Below are positions 14,804-23,684 of a stretch of DNA of 64,000 nt, in pieces. Both the position numbers and the translations under genes were made by a program. The stretch is from assembly GCF_030733265.1 (NCBI RefSeq), contig NZ_JASHJI010000005.1, forward strand, positions 286,969-350,968, written 5' to 3'. Every line of letters starts with the position of its first letter. The stretch's first letter is position 1. A model generated the notes under the pieces. That model did not search any database and was not told the DNA's origin. It saw nothing but the letters and a program-made list of their open reading frames with translations. This DNA is from Roseibium sp. MMSF_3412 (GTDB lineage Bacteria > Pseudomonadota > Alphaproteobacteria > Rhizobiales > Stappiaceae).

Positions 14804-17719
14804 TCATTCCATTTGTGTCAGTCTCGACAGATCATCGAGGGTGATATCATCGCCTGGTGGTGTCAGTCCTCGCGCCGTGAAAGCCTCATTGACGGCCCGG
14901 CGCGTCGCAGGCCCCAGTTGCCCGTCTGCCGGGCCGGACAGAACCCCGAGCTCCGACAGGATTGACTGGGCAGCCGCAACATACTCTTTCCGTGTGAAGG
15001 AAGACGTGCTCTTGGCTACGGATTCGGCCAGACTCGCATTGTCGCTCAACCCGAGCGCCGTGGCATACCAGATCAGGGCAGCGCGCCTGTCCTTGGGTAC
15101 CCCGCGCCCGGCTTCAGTCAGGCGTGCCAGATCGAGCGCGGCCCACGGCACACCCCCCTCTGCCGCGATCCGGAACCAGCGGGCGGCTTCGGTAAAATCG
15201 GGTTCAACGCCGTCGGCGGAGGCCCACGCGCGACCGGCATCCCGAGCCGCCCAGGGGTTCCTTTCCCCTTCGGCGGAGAACAGCTCGCGCGCCCGGTTCA
15301 CATCCTTGGCAACACCCCGTCCTTCCAGAAGCAGCCGCGCCAGTCCGCGCTCCGCCCCGAAGACATCCTCCTCTATTGCGCGCTCAAACAGCGTAGCGGC
15401 ACGTTCCGGATCATCATAAAGGGGATGCCTGGAGGCGTAGACACCTGCCAGCCGGTAATAGGCTTCCGCATCGTTTTCCTGTGCAGCCCGTGTAAACAGC
15501 CGCACGGCCGCTTCCACATCCTTGTCGAGCCCCTGCCCGTTCTCGTACATGATCCCTAGCCGTGTAAGCGCGTTGGGTACACCGCGCCCTGCAGCCGTTT
15601 CAAACCAGAAGCGCGCCTGTTCGAAATCCTTCGGGATGCCGTCGCCGTTCTGATACATGCGCGCCAGGCGGGTTTGTGCCGTCAACTCACCGCTCTTCGC
15701 AGCGGCCGTATACCAGTCCACCGCCTCGTTCGGATCCTTTTCAACGCCAAACCCTTTCTGGTAAAACTCGGCGATGTTGGTCATTGCCCAGTCGTTCCCA
15801 AGGTCCGCCCCTTCCCGGTAAAACTCTAGGGCACGGCCATAGTCCTGGGGAACGCCGACACCGGCGCGATGGATCCAGGCGAGAGCCGTGAAGGCAGCAG
15901 TTTCCCCCCGGTCGGCGGCTTCTTCGAACAGTTCCTTTGCACGCGGATAGTCTTGCGGCACGGCTTGCGCATCCAGATACATCTGGCCGAGATAAACCAT
16001 GGCGGAGGCATAACCGGCATCGACGGCTTTCTGCTGCCACTCGATCGCCTTTTCATACTCACCTGCAGACCGGTAGGCCCGGGCGAGCTGAGCCCAGAAC
16101 CTTTCCACGTCCGGATAATTCGCAACGGCGATTTCGCAGACTTCGATGGCAGCATCGAAATTGCGGTCAATGATGAACTGCCGGGTGCCGGCCGTGACAC
16201 GCTGGCTGTCATACGGGTTTCCGGCAAGGATATCGCACGCGTCGACATAGACATCGAGCTGCGCTTCGATCGGAGCGGTGTTCCCTTCCTCACCCAAAGC
16301 AAGGCTGCGGAAGGCATCGCGGCCGCCATTGGAGCCGACCTGGGGCGTGTAGGACAGCTCATTTTCGTCTGAAAGCCAGTGAACCGTGCCGCCATGCAGC
16401 GGCTTGCCGGAACTTTCCGTCACGACGCCAAGACGGGACGCGCTTTCGACATAGACCCAACCATTGTCGGCAGCTGCGGTTTGAAGCCGCTTTTGGCCGA
16501 CCCCGATCGGAATATTCAGGCGTGCACTGTCCAGTGAAGAGATAATGTCGTTTCGGCCATTGTCTCCGGAAACCGGCCCCCTGGCAGGAGCGGCGTCCGG
16601 CAGCGCCGTGTCGGAAACAAGGATGCTGTCGGGATCGCCCCCGAGCTGTCTGAGTTGCTCCTTTGCGTCCTCGACGAAGGCCCCGCGCGGCATGGTCCGG
16701 ATGTAGGAGGCAAAGGCTTCCGCCCTTTCGCTGTCGCGGATGGACCGCCAGAAAGTCCGGTCGATGATACGGCGCGGAGGCAGCCCGCCCAGCGTATCGG
16801 ACGCAATGGACATGCCTGTCGTCGCCAGCCGCAGATCGTCCACGAGCGGAATGAAGTAAAACCGGCTCTCCAGCGTGCTCGTGGTCCAGGTGATCTGTTC
16901 GCCGGCGGTGTTTTCACGCACGCTGCCCCGAATTCTCCTGAAAAGGTCGATGATTTCGAGCCCGGGTTCGCTGATGTTGTCGGCAATCGCCTGGGTATAG
17001 GGGCTGTGCCGGCCCTCGCCGTCATAGGCCACGGACCCCGGCGCCGTCGCGAAACTGATCACCGTTTCCGTGTCGCCGGCCGTCATTTCCGCGAGCCCGC
17101 CCCGGCTGGATTGCGACAGCTGTTCCAGGCCTCGCGACACTTCTTCGCGTGATGCGCCAAGACTGATTGCGCGCGAGGCGATCGTTTCTGTTTCCTCGTC
17201 CGTGATTTCCCCGAAGGGATTGTTGCGGCACGCATCCAGCAGCACGATGTTCAGCTTGGCACCCGAGTTCGACATGATGTCGACAAAGAGTTGCGCGTCG
17301 ATCGACTGCTCGACCAGTTCCTCGACAGATCTGGGTGCGACGGAAACAGGCAGAAGATAGTTGCGGCCACCGATCTGCACGCCATGGCCGGCATAGTAGA
17401 ACAGCGCCTCACTGCCTTCTCTGAGGCGGCTGCGGAAAGTGGCAAGATCGGCAAGCATTTTCTCCCGATCGCCATCGAGCGTTTCAATGACCTCGAAACC
17501 GGCTTCCCAGAGTTTCTCAGCAACCAGTTCGGCATCGTTTACAGGATTGGGCAGCGGTGCAACTGACTGGTAGGCCGAATTGCCGATCACCAGCGCGACG
17601 CGGGAGGTCGATCCGGCCAGCGCATCGGTCGTTTGCGCCCTTGCAGGTGCAAGAAGAACCACCGCAGCAATCGCAATGGCTCCGGTTGACTTGAAAAATA
17701 CCCGAATTGGCCAACGCAT
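14804..17719 (-). CDS. Secreted caspase-like (peptidase C14) protein with Sel1 repeats
   Basis: The 971-residue protein has a signal peptide (cut near residue 29, APARAQ), then a caspase/metacaspase p20-type domain (about 38-285). The catalytic dyad is intact: His112 in YYAGHGVQIGGR and Cys164 in LLDACRNNPF. A middle region has a bacterial-SH3-like look (about 405-455). It is followed by a tetratricopeptide part and about nine Sel1-type repeats (about 550-900, for example YASAMVYLGQMYLDAQAVPQDY). A C-terminal domain (from about 905) resembles a peptidoglycan-binding fold (LSGPADGQLGPATRRAVNEAF). Known relatives are Arg- or Lys-specific proteases or inactive scaffolds. The chosen start is ATG 17719; a TTG at 17731 would overlap the upstream stop codon. 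A periplasmic regulatory protease is a reasonable guess. Confidence 0.88.
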   Translation of the reverse strand: MRWPIRVFFKSTGAIAIAAVVLLAPARAQTTDALAGSTSRVALVIGNSAYQSVAPLPNPVNDAELVAEKLWEAGFEVIETLDGDREKMLADLATFRSRLREGSEALFYYAGHGVQIGGRNYLLPVSVAPRSVEELVEQSIDAQLFVDIMSNSGAKLNIVLLDACRNNPFGEITDEETETIASRAISLGASREEVSRGLEQLSQSSRGGLAEMTAGDTETVISFATAPGSVAYDGEGRHSPYTQAIADNISEPGLEIIDLFRRIRGSVRENTAGEQITWTTSTLESRFYFIPLVDDLRLATTGMSIASDTLGGLPPRRIIDRTFWRSIRDSERAEAFASYIRTMPRGAFVEDAKEQLRQLGGDPDSILVSDTALPDAAPARGPVSGDNGRNDIISSLDSARLNIPIGVGQKRLQTAAADNGWVYVESASRLGVVTESSGKPLHGGTVHWLSDENELSYTPQVGSNGGRDAFRSLALGEEGNTAPIEAQLDVYVDACDILAGNPYDSQRVTAGTRQFIIDRNFDAAIEVCEIAVANYPDVERFWAQLARAYRSAGEYEKAIEWQQKAVDAGYASAMVYLGQMYLDAQAVPQDYPRAKELFEEAADRGETAAFTALAWIHRAGVGVPQDYGRALEFYREGADLGNDWAMTNIAEFYQKGFGVEKDPNEAVDWYTAAAKSGELTAQTRLARMYQNGDGIPKDFEQARFWFETAAGRGVPNALTRLGIMYENGQGLDKDVEAAVRLFTRAAQENDAEAYYRLAGVYASRHPLYDDPERAATLFERAIEEDVFGAERGLARLLLEGRGVAKDVNRARELFSAEGERNPWAARDAGRAWASADGVEPDFTEAARWFRIAAEGGVPWAALDLARLTEAGRGVPKDRRAALIWYATALGLSDNASLAESVAKSTSSFTRKEYVAAAQSILSELGVLSGPADGQLGPATRRAVNEAFTARGLTPPGDDITLDDLSRLTQME

Positions 17720-17727
17720 GGTTTTTC

Positions 17728-18021
17728 TCAATAAAGGCCTGGCACCGGTGCCGGACGTGCCCCGGTCGAGGCCGAAGCATTCCGATTGAAGATCGCGATG
17801 ATTTCGTCCCTGGACAAGCCGGGATTCTCCCGCATCAGGCGAAACTCCACGAGCGCCAGAAACGCGGCATTGGCCTCCGGCCCGTCAGGGTTCGCACGCA
17901 GGTAGGCGCGCGCCGAGGCCGGAGATTCGAACTGGCGGGAATTCTGCGCCGCGGCGTTGCTGAGCGGGATGCCGAGAACGCTCAGCAAGGCCAGGACTTT
18001 TCCGAGAACCCAACGTGGCAT
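17728..18021 (-). CDS. Small secreted protein upstream of the caspase-like gene
   Basis: From the ATG at 18021 (ribosome-binding site GAAGG) the product is 97 residues: a signal peptide of about 26 residues ending in SNAAAQ and a mature part of about 70. The mature part contains a helical region, SARAYLRANPDGPEANAAFLALVEFRLM, and a proline-rich end. I recognise no family. The stop codon lies 8 bases upstream of the caspase ATG, so both are in one operon and may be partners. Longer starts at 18048 and 18183 lack ribosome-binding sites. Confidence 0.65.
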   Translation of the reverse strand: MPRWVLGKVLALLSVLGIPLSNAAAQNSRQFESPASARAYLRANPDGPEANAAFLALVEFRLMRENPGLSRDEIIAIFNRNASASTGARPAPVPGLY

Positions 18022-18168
18022 AGCTGCCTTCACCCGAATTTTTGACATTAATAAAAATATGCAAAAGATTAGAAGCGACCCCGGATTAGGTGTCAAGTCA
18101 AACGCTGTTGAGTTTGACATCACCCCATGGTCCCCGCCTGCCAACCAGTGATGTTCAGATTTGCAGCC

Positions 18169-19245
18169 ATGATCACTTCGCAAGACCTAAGCGCGCAGCA
18201 AATCACGTTTTTCCCGGACTACAGAGGGACAAATCCATACCAGACGCTGCTTTACGAAAGTCTGGAACCGGCATTCACGGCAGAGCCGGGGTCGATCGAG
18301 GATGCGCTGAGCCTGCAAGCCGAAGCACCTGAGCGTCCGCACCTGTTCCATCTGCACTGGGAGCATGCCGTGCTCATTGGAGCCGGCTCCCCGAAGTCTG
18401 TCGAAGAGTTTCTGGACGATTTGGCAAGGTTTCGCGCCGCCGGCGGCAAGGTGGTGTGGACAATCCACAATCTTGCACCGCATGACAGGCAAAAGGGCGC
18501 TGCGAACGATGATCTCCAGGCCGGCCTGTGTGAGCTTGCCGACATACTCCATCTGCACTCGCTCCATGCGCTGACCGCCGCACGAGCTGAATTGAAATTG
18601 CCTGAAAGAAAGATCCGGATCATCGCGCATCACAACTACGAAGGCGCGTACCCGGTCTACGCGCGCAGCACCGCACGCAGCGAACTGGGACTGTCGGGCG
18701 CTCGCCGTGTGGTGCTGTCTCCCGGGCGGATCGCGCCTTACAAGCAACCGGTCGAACTCGCAGAAGCCTTCCTTGCTTCTGCCGGAGCTGATGACCGGCT
18801 GGTCTTTGCAGGCGAACAGGCAAGCAACTTCACACTCACGCTGCCCGGGGACGACCGCCTTGTGCTGTTCGAGGGTTTTGCGACACAGGAGAATGTCGGC
18901 AAGCTGCACGCCGCCGCCGATTTTGTCGTGCTGCCCTACCGGGCGTCGCTGACATCGGGTTCCGCCATTCTGGCCGCAACCTTCGCGCGCTCGGTTCTTG
19001 GACCGGACATGCCCGGTCTCCGGGACGTTGTCGACCCTCCGAAATCCGGCCTGATCTACGAAGACGGCTGTCTCGCGGCCGCCCTGAAGAGCGCGCTTGA
19101 AGAAGACACCGGTGTGTGGACGGAACGGGGCCGGCACGCAGCCGAAGCAGCGGCGGCACGCGACCGGACAACGCTGGCGGCCACTTGGCAGGACGTGCTG
19201 ACATCCCTTACAAAATCACCTTTCGGCAGGTATGGAGTTGGATGA
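18169..19245 (+). CDS. Family 4-type glycosyltransferase
   Basis: From the ATG at 18169 the product is 358 residues with GT-B features. The N-terminal half includes HLFHLHWEH and KVVWTIHNLAPHD. The C-terminal half has a nucleotide-sugar site, VVLSPGRIAPYKQPVELAEAF, and a later VVLPYRASLTSGSAILAATF region, where GT4 enzymes carry the E..x7..E motif. The first Glu of that motif is not obvious here. The next gene overlaps the stop codon by 4 bases. Starts at 18127 or 18151 are possible. The acceptor is not known; operon partners suggest a surface polysaccharide or glycan. Confidence 0.82.
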   Translation: MITSQDLSAQQITFFPDYRGTNPYQTLLYESLEPAFTAEPGSIEDALSLQAEAPERPHLFHLHWEHAVLIGAGSPKSVEEFLDDLARFRAAGGKVVWTIHNLAPHDRQKGAANDDLQAGLCELADILHLHSLHALTAARAELKLPERKIRIIAHHNYEGAYPVYARSTARSELGLSGARRVVLSPGRIAPYKQPVELAEAFLASAGADDRLVFAGEQASNFTLTLPGDDRLVLFEGFATQENVGKLHAAADFVVLPYRASLTSGSAILAATFARSVLGPDMPGLRDVVDPPKSGLIYEDGCLAAALKSALEEDTGVWTERGRHAAEAAAARDRTTLAATWQDVLTSLTKSPFGRYGVG

Positions 19246-19676
19246 AGGATTTTTCTTTCCAGATAAGCTGGGGCCGCAAGGAAAAGACACCCGGGCTGGA
19301 TCCGGGTGAAGCCGCCTGGCCATTCAACAGCGACAGCCCGGTCATCGACGGTCTCGTGCGACCCAGCAAGGCGGTCTCGATCATGCTGGTCAATCTGTGT
19401 GGCCTTGGCTGGGAAGACATCGAACTGCTTTTGCCGGCGGCCCGCAAGGGTGCAAAGGACCAGGACATGCTGCCGGTGATCGTTGTGGATCTGACCGATC
19501 TTGTACCGCTTCAGGAGACCGGACTGGCCTACGATGCGCTGCCCAATGTCACCGCCGGTGCCTTGTCCCTTCCCGAACTCGACTGGCGTGCCTATTTCGT
19601 CAGGCGGAAGGACCTCCTGCTCGAGAAGTGGCAGCCGGAAGCAATCGTTCATCTTGGCAACGACAAGGACTGGTGA
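19242..19676 (+). CDS. Hypothetical protein in the glycosyltransferase operon
   Basis: This 144-residue soluble protein starts at the ATG overlapping the stop of the glycosyltransferase gene (ATGA), so translation is probably coupled. It contains DSPVIDGLVRPSKAVSIMLV and WEDIELLLPAARKGAKDQ, and ends DWRAYFVRRKDLLLEKWQPE. I recognise no family and no catalytic motif. The shape (alternating hydrophobic strands and helices) could be a small Rossmann-like partner of the glycosyltransferases. This is inference from position only. Confidence 0.65.
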   Translation: MKDFSFQISWGRKEKTPGLDPGEAAWPFNSDSPVIDGLVRPSKAVSIMLVNLCGLGWEDIELLLPAARKGAKDQDMLPVIVVDLTDLVPLQETGLAYDALPNVTAGALSLPELDWRAYFVRRKDLLLEKWQPEAIVHLGNDKDW

Positions 19677-19680
19677 CACC

Positions 19681-20607
19681 GTGCTCGACCTGTCGACATG
19701 TGATGCCGTATTCCTGAGCTTTGACGAGCCGAATGCCGACACGCATTTTGCGCGTGTTCTGGAGCTTCTGCCGCACGCAAAGCGCGTACATGGTGTCGAG
19801 GGGTTCGATGCAGCGCACAGGCAGGCAGGTGAACTCGCCGCGAGCGATCACGTCATCACCATCGACGCGGACAACCTGCTGATTGACGATCTGTTTTTCA
19901 CCGGCACATTCGACGTATCGCCACGGGATCGGGGCGCGGTGTTTTCCTTCAGCGCCCGCAACGTCCTGAACGCCCTTGAATATGGCAATGGCGGCGTCAA
20001 GATCTGGCCCCGCGAAGCCCTGGTGACGCTGCGCTCGCATGAAAATGCCCAGCGCCGGGAGGCCGCCGTCGACTTCTGCTGGACAACTCCCTACTTCCAG
20101 GTCAACCGCGTCCTGTCTGAAGTCCACATGACGGCAAGTCCGTTTCAGGCTTTCCGGGGCGGATTTCGCGAAGGTGTGAAATTCAATCTCGCCGGTGGCA
20201 TTCTCGCCTATGAAGCGTGGCCCGATCTTCCGAAAGGCGAAGCGCTCTTTCAGCACATTGGCGCTGCCAACCTTGAGCGCCTCAGGATCTGGTGCAGCGT
20301 TGGCGTTGACGCGCCAAACGGCGACTGGGCCATCTTCGGCGCACGCCTCGGCTGCGTGATGACGGCACTGGAGGACTTCGACCACGTCCGCGTGGCCGAC
20401 TATGGCTGGATTGAAACATTCTGGCGGCAGGACGTTCTTCAGAACTGGAATGACGCCGCTGCAAGGCGTGACAAGACCCTGGAACTCGGCGCTCGCCTGA
20501 ATGACGACCTGGGATTGAAAATCGCTGATCTCGACGCCGCAGCTTCCCGCTTCATCAAATCAACCTATCGCCCTCAGCGGGCATTCGGCATGACAATGAC
20601 CGCATGA
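19681..20607 (+). CDS. Putative GT-A-like glycosyltransferase, unknown family
   Basis: The likely start is GTG at 19681, 5 bases after the previous stop. It gives 308 residues beginning LDLSTCDAVFLSFDEPNADTH. The segment VITIDADNLL has the D-x-D form of GT-A metal-binding sites, and the N-terminus predicts a nucleotide-diphospho-sugar-transferase-like fold. The rest (FNLAGGILAYEAWPDLPKGE, WAIFGARLGCVM) is not tied to a known family. The frame stays open upstream to 19501 but overlaps the previous gene and gives low-complexity sequence. It is the third gene of the operon and converges on the UspA gene. Confidence 0.65.
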   Translation: MLDLSTCDAVFLSFDEPNADTHFARVLELLPHAKRVHGVEGFDAAHRQAGELAASDHVITIDADNLLIDDLFFTGTFDVSPRDRGAVFSFSARNVLNALEYGNGGVKIWPREALVTLRSHENAQRREAAVDFCWTTPYFQVNRVLSEVHMTASPFQAFRGGFREGVKFNLAGGILAYEAWPDLPKGEALFQHIGAANLERLRIWCSVGVDAPNGDWAIFGARLGCVMTALEDFDHVRVADYGWIETFWRQDVLQNWNDAAARRDKTLELGARLNDDLGLKIADLDAAASRFIKSTYRPQRAFGMTMTA

Positions 20608-20635
20608 CGGGCGCAAGGCAATCCGGCGATGATGC

Positions 20636-21055
20636 TCAGCCGTCGCTGTCCCTCACGACGAACACCGAGCACCCAGCCCTGCGCACAACCCGCGACGCGG
20701 TCGATCCCAGGAAATAGTCCTGCGCCGATGGGTGGTGCGATCCAACCAGGATAAGGTCAGTCCCGGCGGCCTCGGCAAAAGCGGCGATCTGTACGCCCGG
20801 TTTGCCGGTGACGACCTTGCAGCTGATGCGTTCGTCCCCATCGGCTGCCGACCTGAGCCTGTCTTCCACCTTCTGCGTCAGGTGATTGTCGATCTTGAGA
20901 TCGACAAATTCGGAGACGAAGCCGGGAATGTTCTCCAGCACAGTCAAAAGCGTGATCCGGCCATCTTCGGCCAGAAGATGCCGTGCGATTTCAAGCTTCC
21001 GGTCGACAAGCGTTTCGTGGTCGAGCGCAACCGGAATGAGGATATGCTTATACAT
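20636..21055 (-). CDS. UspA-family universal stress protein
   Basis: The 139-residue protein is a single Usp domain, starting MYKHILIPVALDHE and ending with an ATP-binding-like loop, VGSHHPSAQDYFLGSTASRV, close to the G-x2-G-x9-GS pattern. It lies last in the minus-strand sulfonate cluster, 72 bp after the dehydrogenase gene, and may be co-transcribed with it. A specific role in sulfonate use is not known. Confidence 0.88.
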   Translation of the reverse strand: MYKHILIPVALDHETLVDRKLEIARHLLAEDGRITLLTVLENIPGFVSEFVDLKIDNHLTQKVEDRLRSAADGDERISCKVVTGKPGVQIAAFAEAAGTDLILVGSHHPSAQDYFLGSTASRVVRRAGCSVFVVRDSDG

Positions 21056-21127
21056 GCGCTTACGTTGCCTCCGTTTCCTTCGGTGTGGCCGGATCGATCC
21101 GCTGGATGTTCGGCGGCCGTCTTTATC

Positions 21128-22135
21128 TCAGGTTCCGCCCTCGGCGAGCTTTCGCAAGGCGTCAATGTAGCGAACCGGCACATCGATGCCGTTTGCTTGC
21201 GCCTCGCGGATCGCGGAAGACCGGCGGCTGCCGGGCAGACGTGCGCCTTCCTGCGTTTCAATGAGCGACAGCAGTTCCTCCAGCCGTTCGGCGAACTGAC
21301 CGTCCTGCGGTTTCATGGCAATCAGGAACTGACCGACCCCGGGGGACGGACCGTCTGCCTTGAAGAATGACGTTGCCTGCGAACTGAACGACGCACCCGT
21401 CATCACGGATGCAAGAATTTCCACCATGAGTGCCAGCGCCGTGCCCTTCGCCTCTCCGATAGGCAGCATGGTCCCTGCCAGCGCCTTTTCCGGGTCGGTC
21501 GTCGGCTTGCCTTCTGCGTCCAGCGCCCAGCCTTCCGGGATCGGCTTGCCGGCCTTGTGCGCGCTCATCACCTTTCCGCGCGCAACCCTGGACAAAGACA
21601 GATCCATGACGAGCGGATCACGGCCGCCGCGCGGCGCAGCGAAGGCGATCGGGTTGGTGCCGAACACGGCTTCCTTTGCTCCATAAGGGGCCATCGCAGC
21701 CGGCGTGTTGGCTACCATGATGGTAACGAGCCCTTCCCGGGCGAGCTTCTCCACCTGCACCGACAGGGCCCCGCAATGGTGCGAGCGCGTAACACCCATC
21801 GTGACGCAGCCGCTGGTCTCGGCGAGTGCAATGCCTCTTTCCATGATCTGTTCAAGCGCCGGATAGGCGAAACCGAAACCCGCATCCGCCAGAAGACTGC
21901 CGGTCCCGGTCTGGTGGATCTCGACAACCGCGTTTGCATTGATCTTGCCGGTGCGCACTTGCGCCGCATAATCTTCAACGCGGGAAAAACCGTGCCCCAC
22001 CTGACCTTCCGCTTCTGCGGCAACCAGCGCCCTTGCAACGCAACGAGCGATGTCACCGGAAACACCAACACCGGCAAAGGCCGATTGAATCAGGCTGGTC
22101 GCCTCATCAAGGCTGAGTCGATTGCTCGGTTCCAC
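21128..22135 (-). CDS. comC: Ldh2/MDH2-family oxidoreductase, candidate (R)-sulfolactate dehydrogenase
   Basis: The 335-residue protein belongs to the malate/L-lactate/ureidoglycolate dehydrogenase (Ldh2) family, with GHGFSRVEDY near residue 50 and VTRSHHCGALSVQVEKLAREGLV near residue 115, typical of the family. The (R)-sulfolactate dehydrogenase ComC belongs to this family and interconverts sulfolactate and sulfopyruvate with NAD. Its position directly after suyAB supports that role, but the sequence alone does not separate it from other Ldh2 enzymes. It could serve sulfolactate racemisation or use of sulfopyruvate. No D-hydroxyacid-type SlcC gene is in the window. Confidence 0.75.
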   Translation of the reverse strand: MEPSNRLSLDEATSLIQSAFAGVGVSGDIARCVARALVAAEAEGQVGHGFSRVEDYAAQVRTGKINANAVVEIHQTGTGSLLADAGFGFAYPALEQIMERGIALAETSGCVTMGVTRSHHCGALSVQVEKLAREGLVTIMVANTPAAMAPYGAKEAVFGTNPIAFAAPRGGRDPLVMDLSLSRVARGKVMSAHKAGKPIPEGWALDAEGKPTTDPEKALAGTMLPIGEAKGTALALMVEILASVMTGASFSSQATSFFKADGPSPGVGQFLIAMKPQDGQFAERLEELLSLIETQEGARLPGSRRSSAIREAQANGIDVPVRYIDALRKLAEGGT

Positions 22136-22155
22136 GCGTATTCCTTTCCATTGCG

Positions 22156-22177
22156 GGCGGCCGGGTTGCCGGCCGCC
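22156..22177 (-). other. Intercistronic hairpin between suyB and the dehydrogenase gene
   Basis: GGCGGCCGG (22156-22164) and CCGGCCGCC (22169-22177) form a perfect 9-bp stem with a 4-base loop in the 54-bp gap. It has no T tract. Role in mRNA stability or partial termination is inferred. Confidence 0.5.
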
Positions 22178-22189
22178 TGCCGACTGCGT

Positions 22190-23377
22190 TTAAGCGCTGC
22201 GGTAGAGCTTGGTCATGGAGAACTCCCGGTGACCCAGCGCTTCGGCAGCTGTGTTGCGGCCGTTCGCCGTGCGGCGGATCATGTCGATCAGTTCATCGCC
22301 CGCCTCGTCAATCGTCATCTCGCGCCGCAAGATGCCGGAAACGTCCACGTCGACATGTTCGCTCATGGTCCGGACGGTGCGCGGATTGGCCGTGATCTTG
22401 ATGACGGGCACGATCGGATTTCCGACCACGTTCCCCTGCCCGGTCGGGAAGGTGTGGATCACCGCGCCACCGGCCGCCATGAGTGTCACGCATTCCGCGG
22501 CAGCGGAAGAGGAATCCATGAAATAGAGCCCCTTGCCGGATTTTGGTGCTTCCGCAGGTTCCAGAATATCGATGTACTGCGACGTGCGGCCGATCTTCTC
22601 AAGGTTGCCGAGCGCCTTTTCCTCGATCGTTGTCAGACCGCCCTCGATGTTGCCCTTGGTCGGCTGGCTGTCGGAAAGGTCATCAGTCTGGTGTGCGAAA
22701 ATCACATCGTCCTGATACGCCTTCCACATCTTGTACCAACGCTCACCGACCTCTTCGTTGATCGCGCGTTTCTGGCAGATGTGTTCCGCACCGGTGATTT
22801 CGGACGTTTCGCCGAAGAAACCGGTGATGCCTTCCGGCAGCAGCTTGTCATACATGTTGCCGACGGTCGGGCACGATCCGAGACCTGTCGTGGTGTCGCT
22901 CTCACCGCATTTCGTAGACACCCAGATATCGGAAATGGAGCACTCTTCACGCTGAAGTTCGCTCGACCAGTGCACGAACTCCTTCGCTTTCCAGGATGCG
23001 GCACGGATCGTCTCGAAGTCACCGTTCTGCTCGATCGAGAACTCGGCCACCGGCTTGCCGGTTTCCCGGATCCCGTCGGCGATCCGCTTGGTCCAGCCGG
23101 GCTCGATACCGATCACGACGACAGCAGCGACATTCGGGTTCGCACCGGTTCCTATCATGGTTCTGAAATGGAGTTCCAGATCCTCGCCGAATTGCAGGCG
23201 GCCATAGGCGTGCGGGATCGCAAGCGTGCCCTTCACATTGTTGGCGACAGCTTCACAGGCAGCGTTTGAAATGTCATCGACCGGAAGGATGACGACGTGG
23301 TTACGTACGCCCACTCTGCCGTTTTCGCGCCGGAACGCTTTCACCGTGATGTTTGAATACTTGGAAGACATGGACAC
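22190..23377 (-). CDS. suyB: (2R)-sulfolactate sulfo-lyase, large subunit
   Basis: The 395-residue protein belongs to the UxaA/altronate dehydratase C-terminal family, and with the small subunit next to it matches SuyB. Together they split (R)-sulfolactate into pyruvate and sulfite. Recognisable regions are [18 protein letters not shown] near residue 24, [19 protein letters not shown], and [13 protein letters not shown]. The cysteines in the CGES and SCPT stretches are candidate iron ligands of the family. suyA lies 6 bp upstream on the same strand. Separate small and large subunit genes plus the sulfonate neighbours favour SuyB over altronate dehydratase. Confidence 0.9.
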   Translation of the reverse strand: MSMSSKYSNITVKAFRRENGRVGVRNHVVILPVDDISNAACEAVANNVKGTLAIPHAYGRLQFGEDLELHFRTMIGTGANPNVAAVVVIGIEPGWTKRIADGIRETGKPVAEFSIEQNGDFETIRAASWKAKEFVHWSSELQREECSISDIWVSTKCGESDTTTGLGSCPTVGNMYDKLLPEGITGFFGETSEITGAEHICQKRAINEEVGERWYKMWKAYQDDVIFAHQTDDLSDSQPTKGNIEGGLTTIEEKALGNLEKIGRTSQYIDILEPAEAPKSGKGLYFMDSSSAAAECVTLMAAGGAVIHTFPTGQGNVVGNPIVPVIKITANPRTVRTMSEHVDVDVSGILRREMTIDEAGDELIDMIRRTANGRNTAAEALGHREFSMTKLYRSA

Positions 23378-23383
23378 GGCTCC

Positions 23384-23674
23384 TTACCAGCGCTTGGTTT
23401 TGCAGTTATGGGTATGGACGTGGCCGCCCTTCGGAATCTCGGCAATGATCTTGCCGATGTCCTCGCCGTATTTGATGGCGGTGTCGCCGTCGTTCAGGTC
23501 CTTCAGGGCAATCTTGTGTCCGATCGGCACGTCTGCGCCCGCTGTCAGCCGGAACGTGGAATTGTCGTGGGTGACACAGCACAGCATGTCGGTGCCGGCG
23601 GTCAGGCCCTCCACAACGACCACGCCGACATTGTCGGCATGCTCGTGAACGAGAAGGTGGGGAATTTCAGACAT
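23384..23674 (-). CDS. suyA: (2R)-sulfolactate sulfo-lyase, small subunit
   Basis: The 96-residue protein is an SAF-domain subunit as found at the N-terminus of altronate dehydratases. It includes HEHADNVGVVVVEGL at the start, GHKIALKDLNDGDTAIKYGE in the middle, and ends in VHTHNCKTKRW. The length is typical of SuyA. It lies directly before suyB (6 bp) and after the zinc alcohol dehydrogenase gene (10 bp), which supports a single transcript. The ATG has an upstream AGGAG-type ribosome-binding site. Confidence 0.92.
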   Translation of the reverse strand: MSEIPHLLVHEHADNVGVVVVEGLTAGTDMLCCVTHDNSTFRLTAGADVPIGHKIALKDLNDGDTAIKYGEDIGKIIAEIPKGGHVHTHNCKTKRW

Positions 23675-23684
23675 GAATGTCTCC

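Noticed and set aside
22190..23674. Altronate dehydratase (UxaA)
   Set aside because: Separate small and large subunits and sulfonate neighbours match SuyA/SuyB; no hexuronate genes are nearby.
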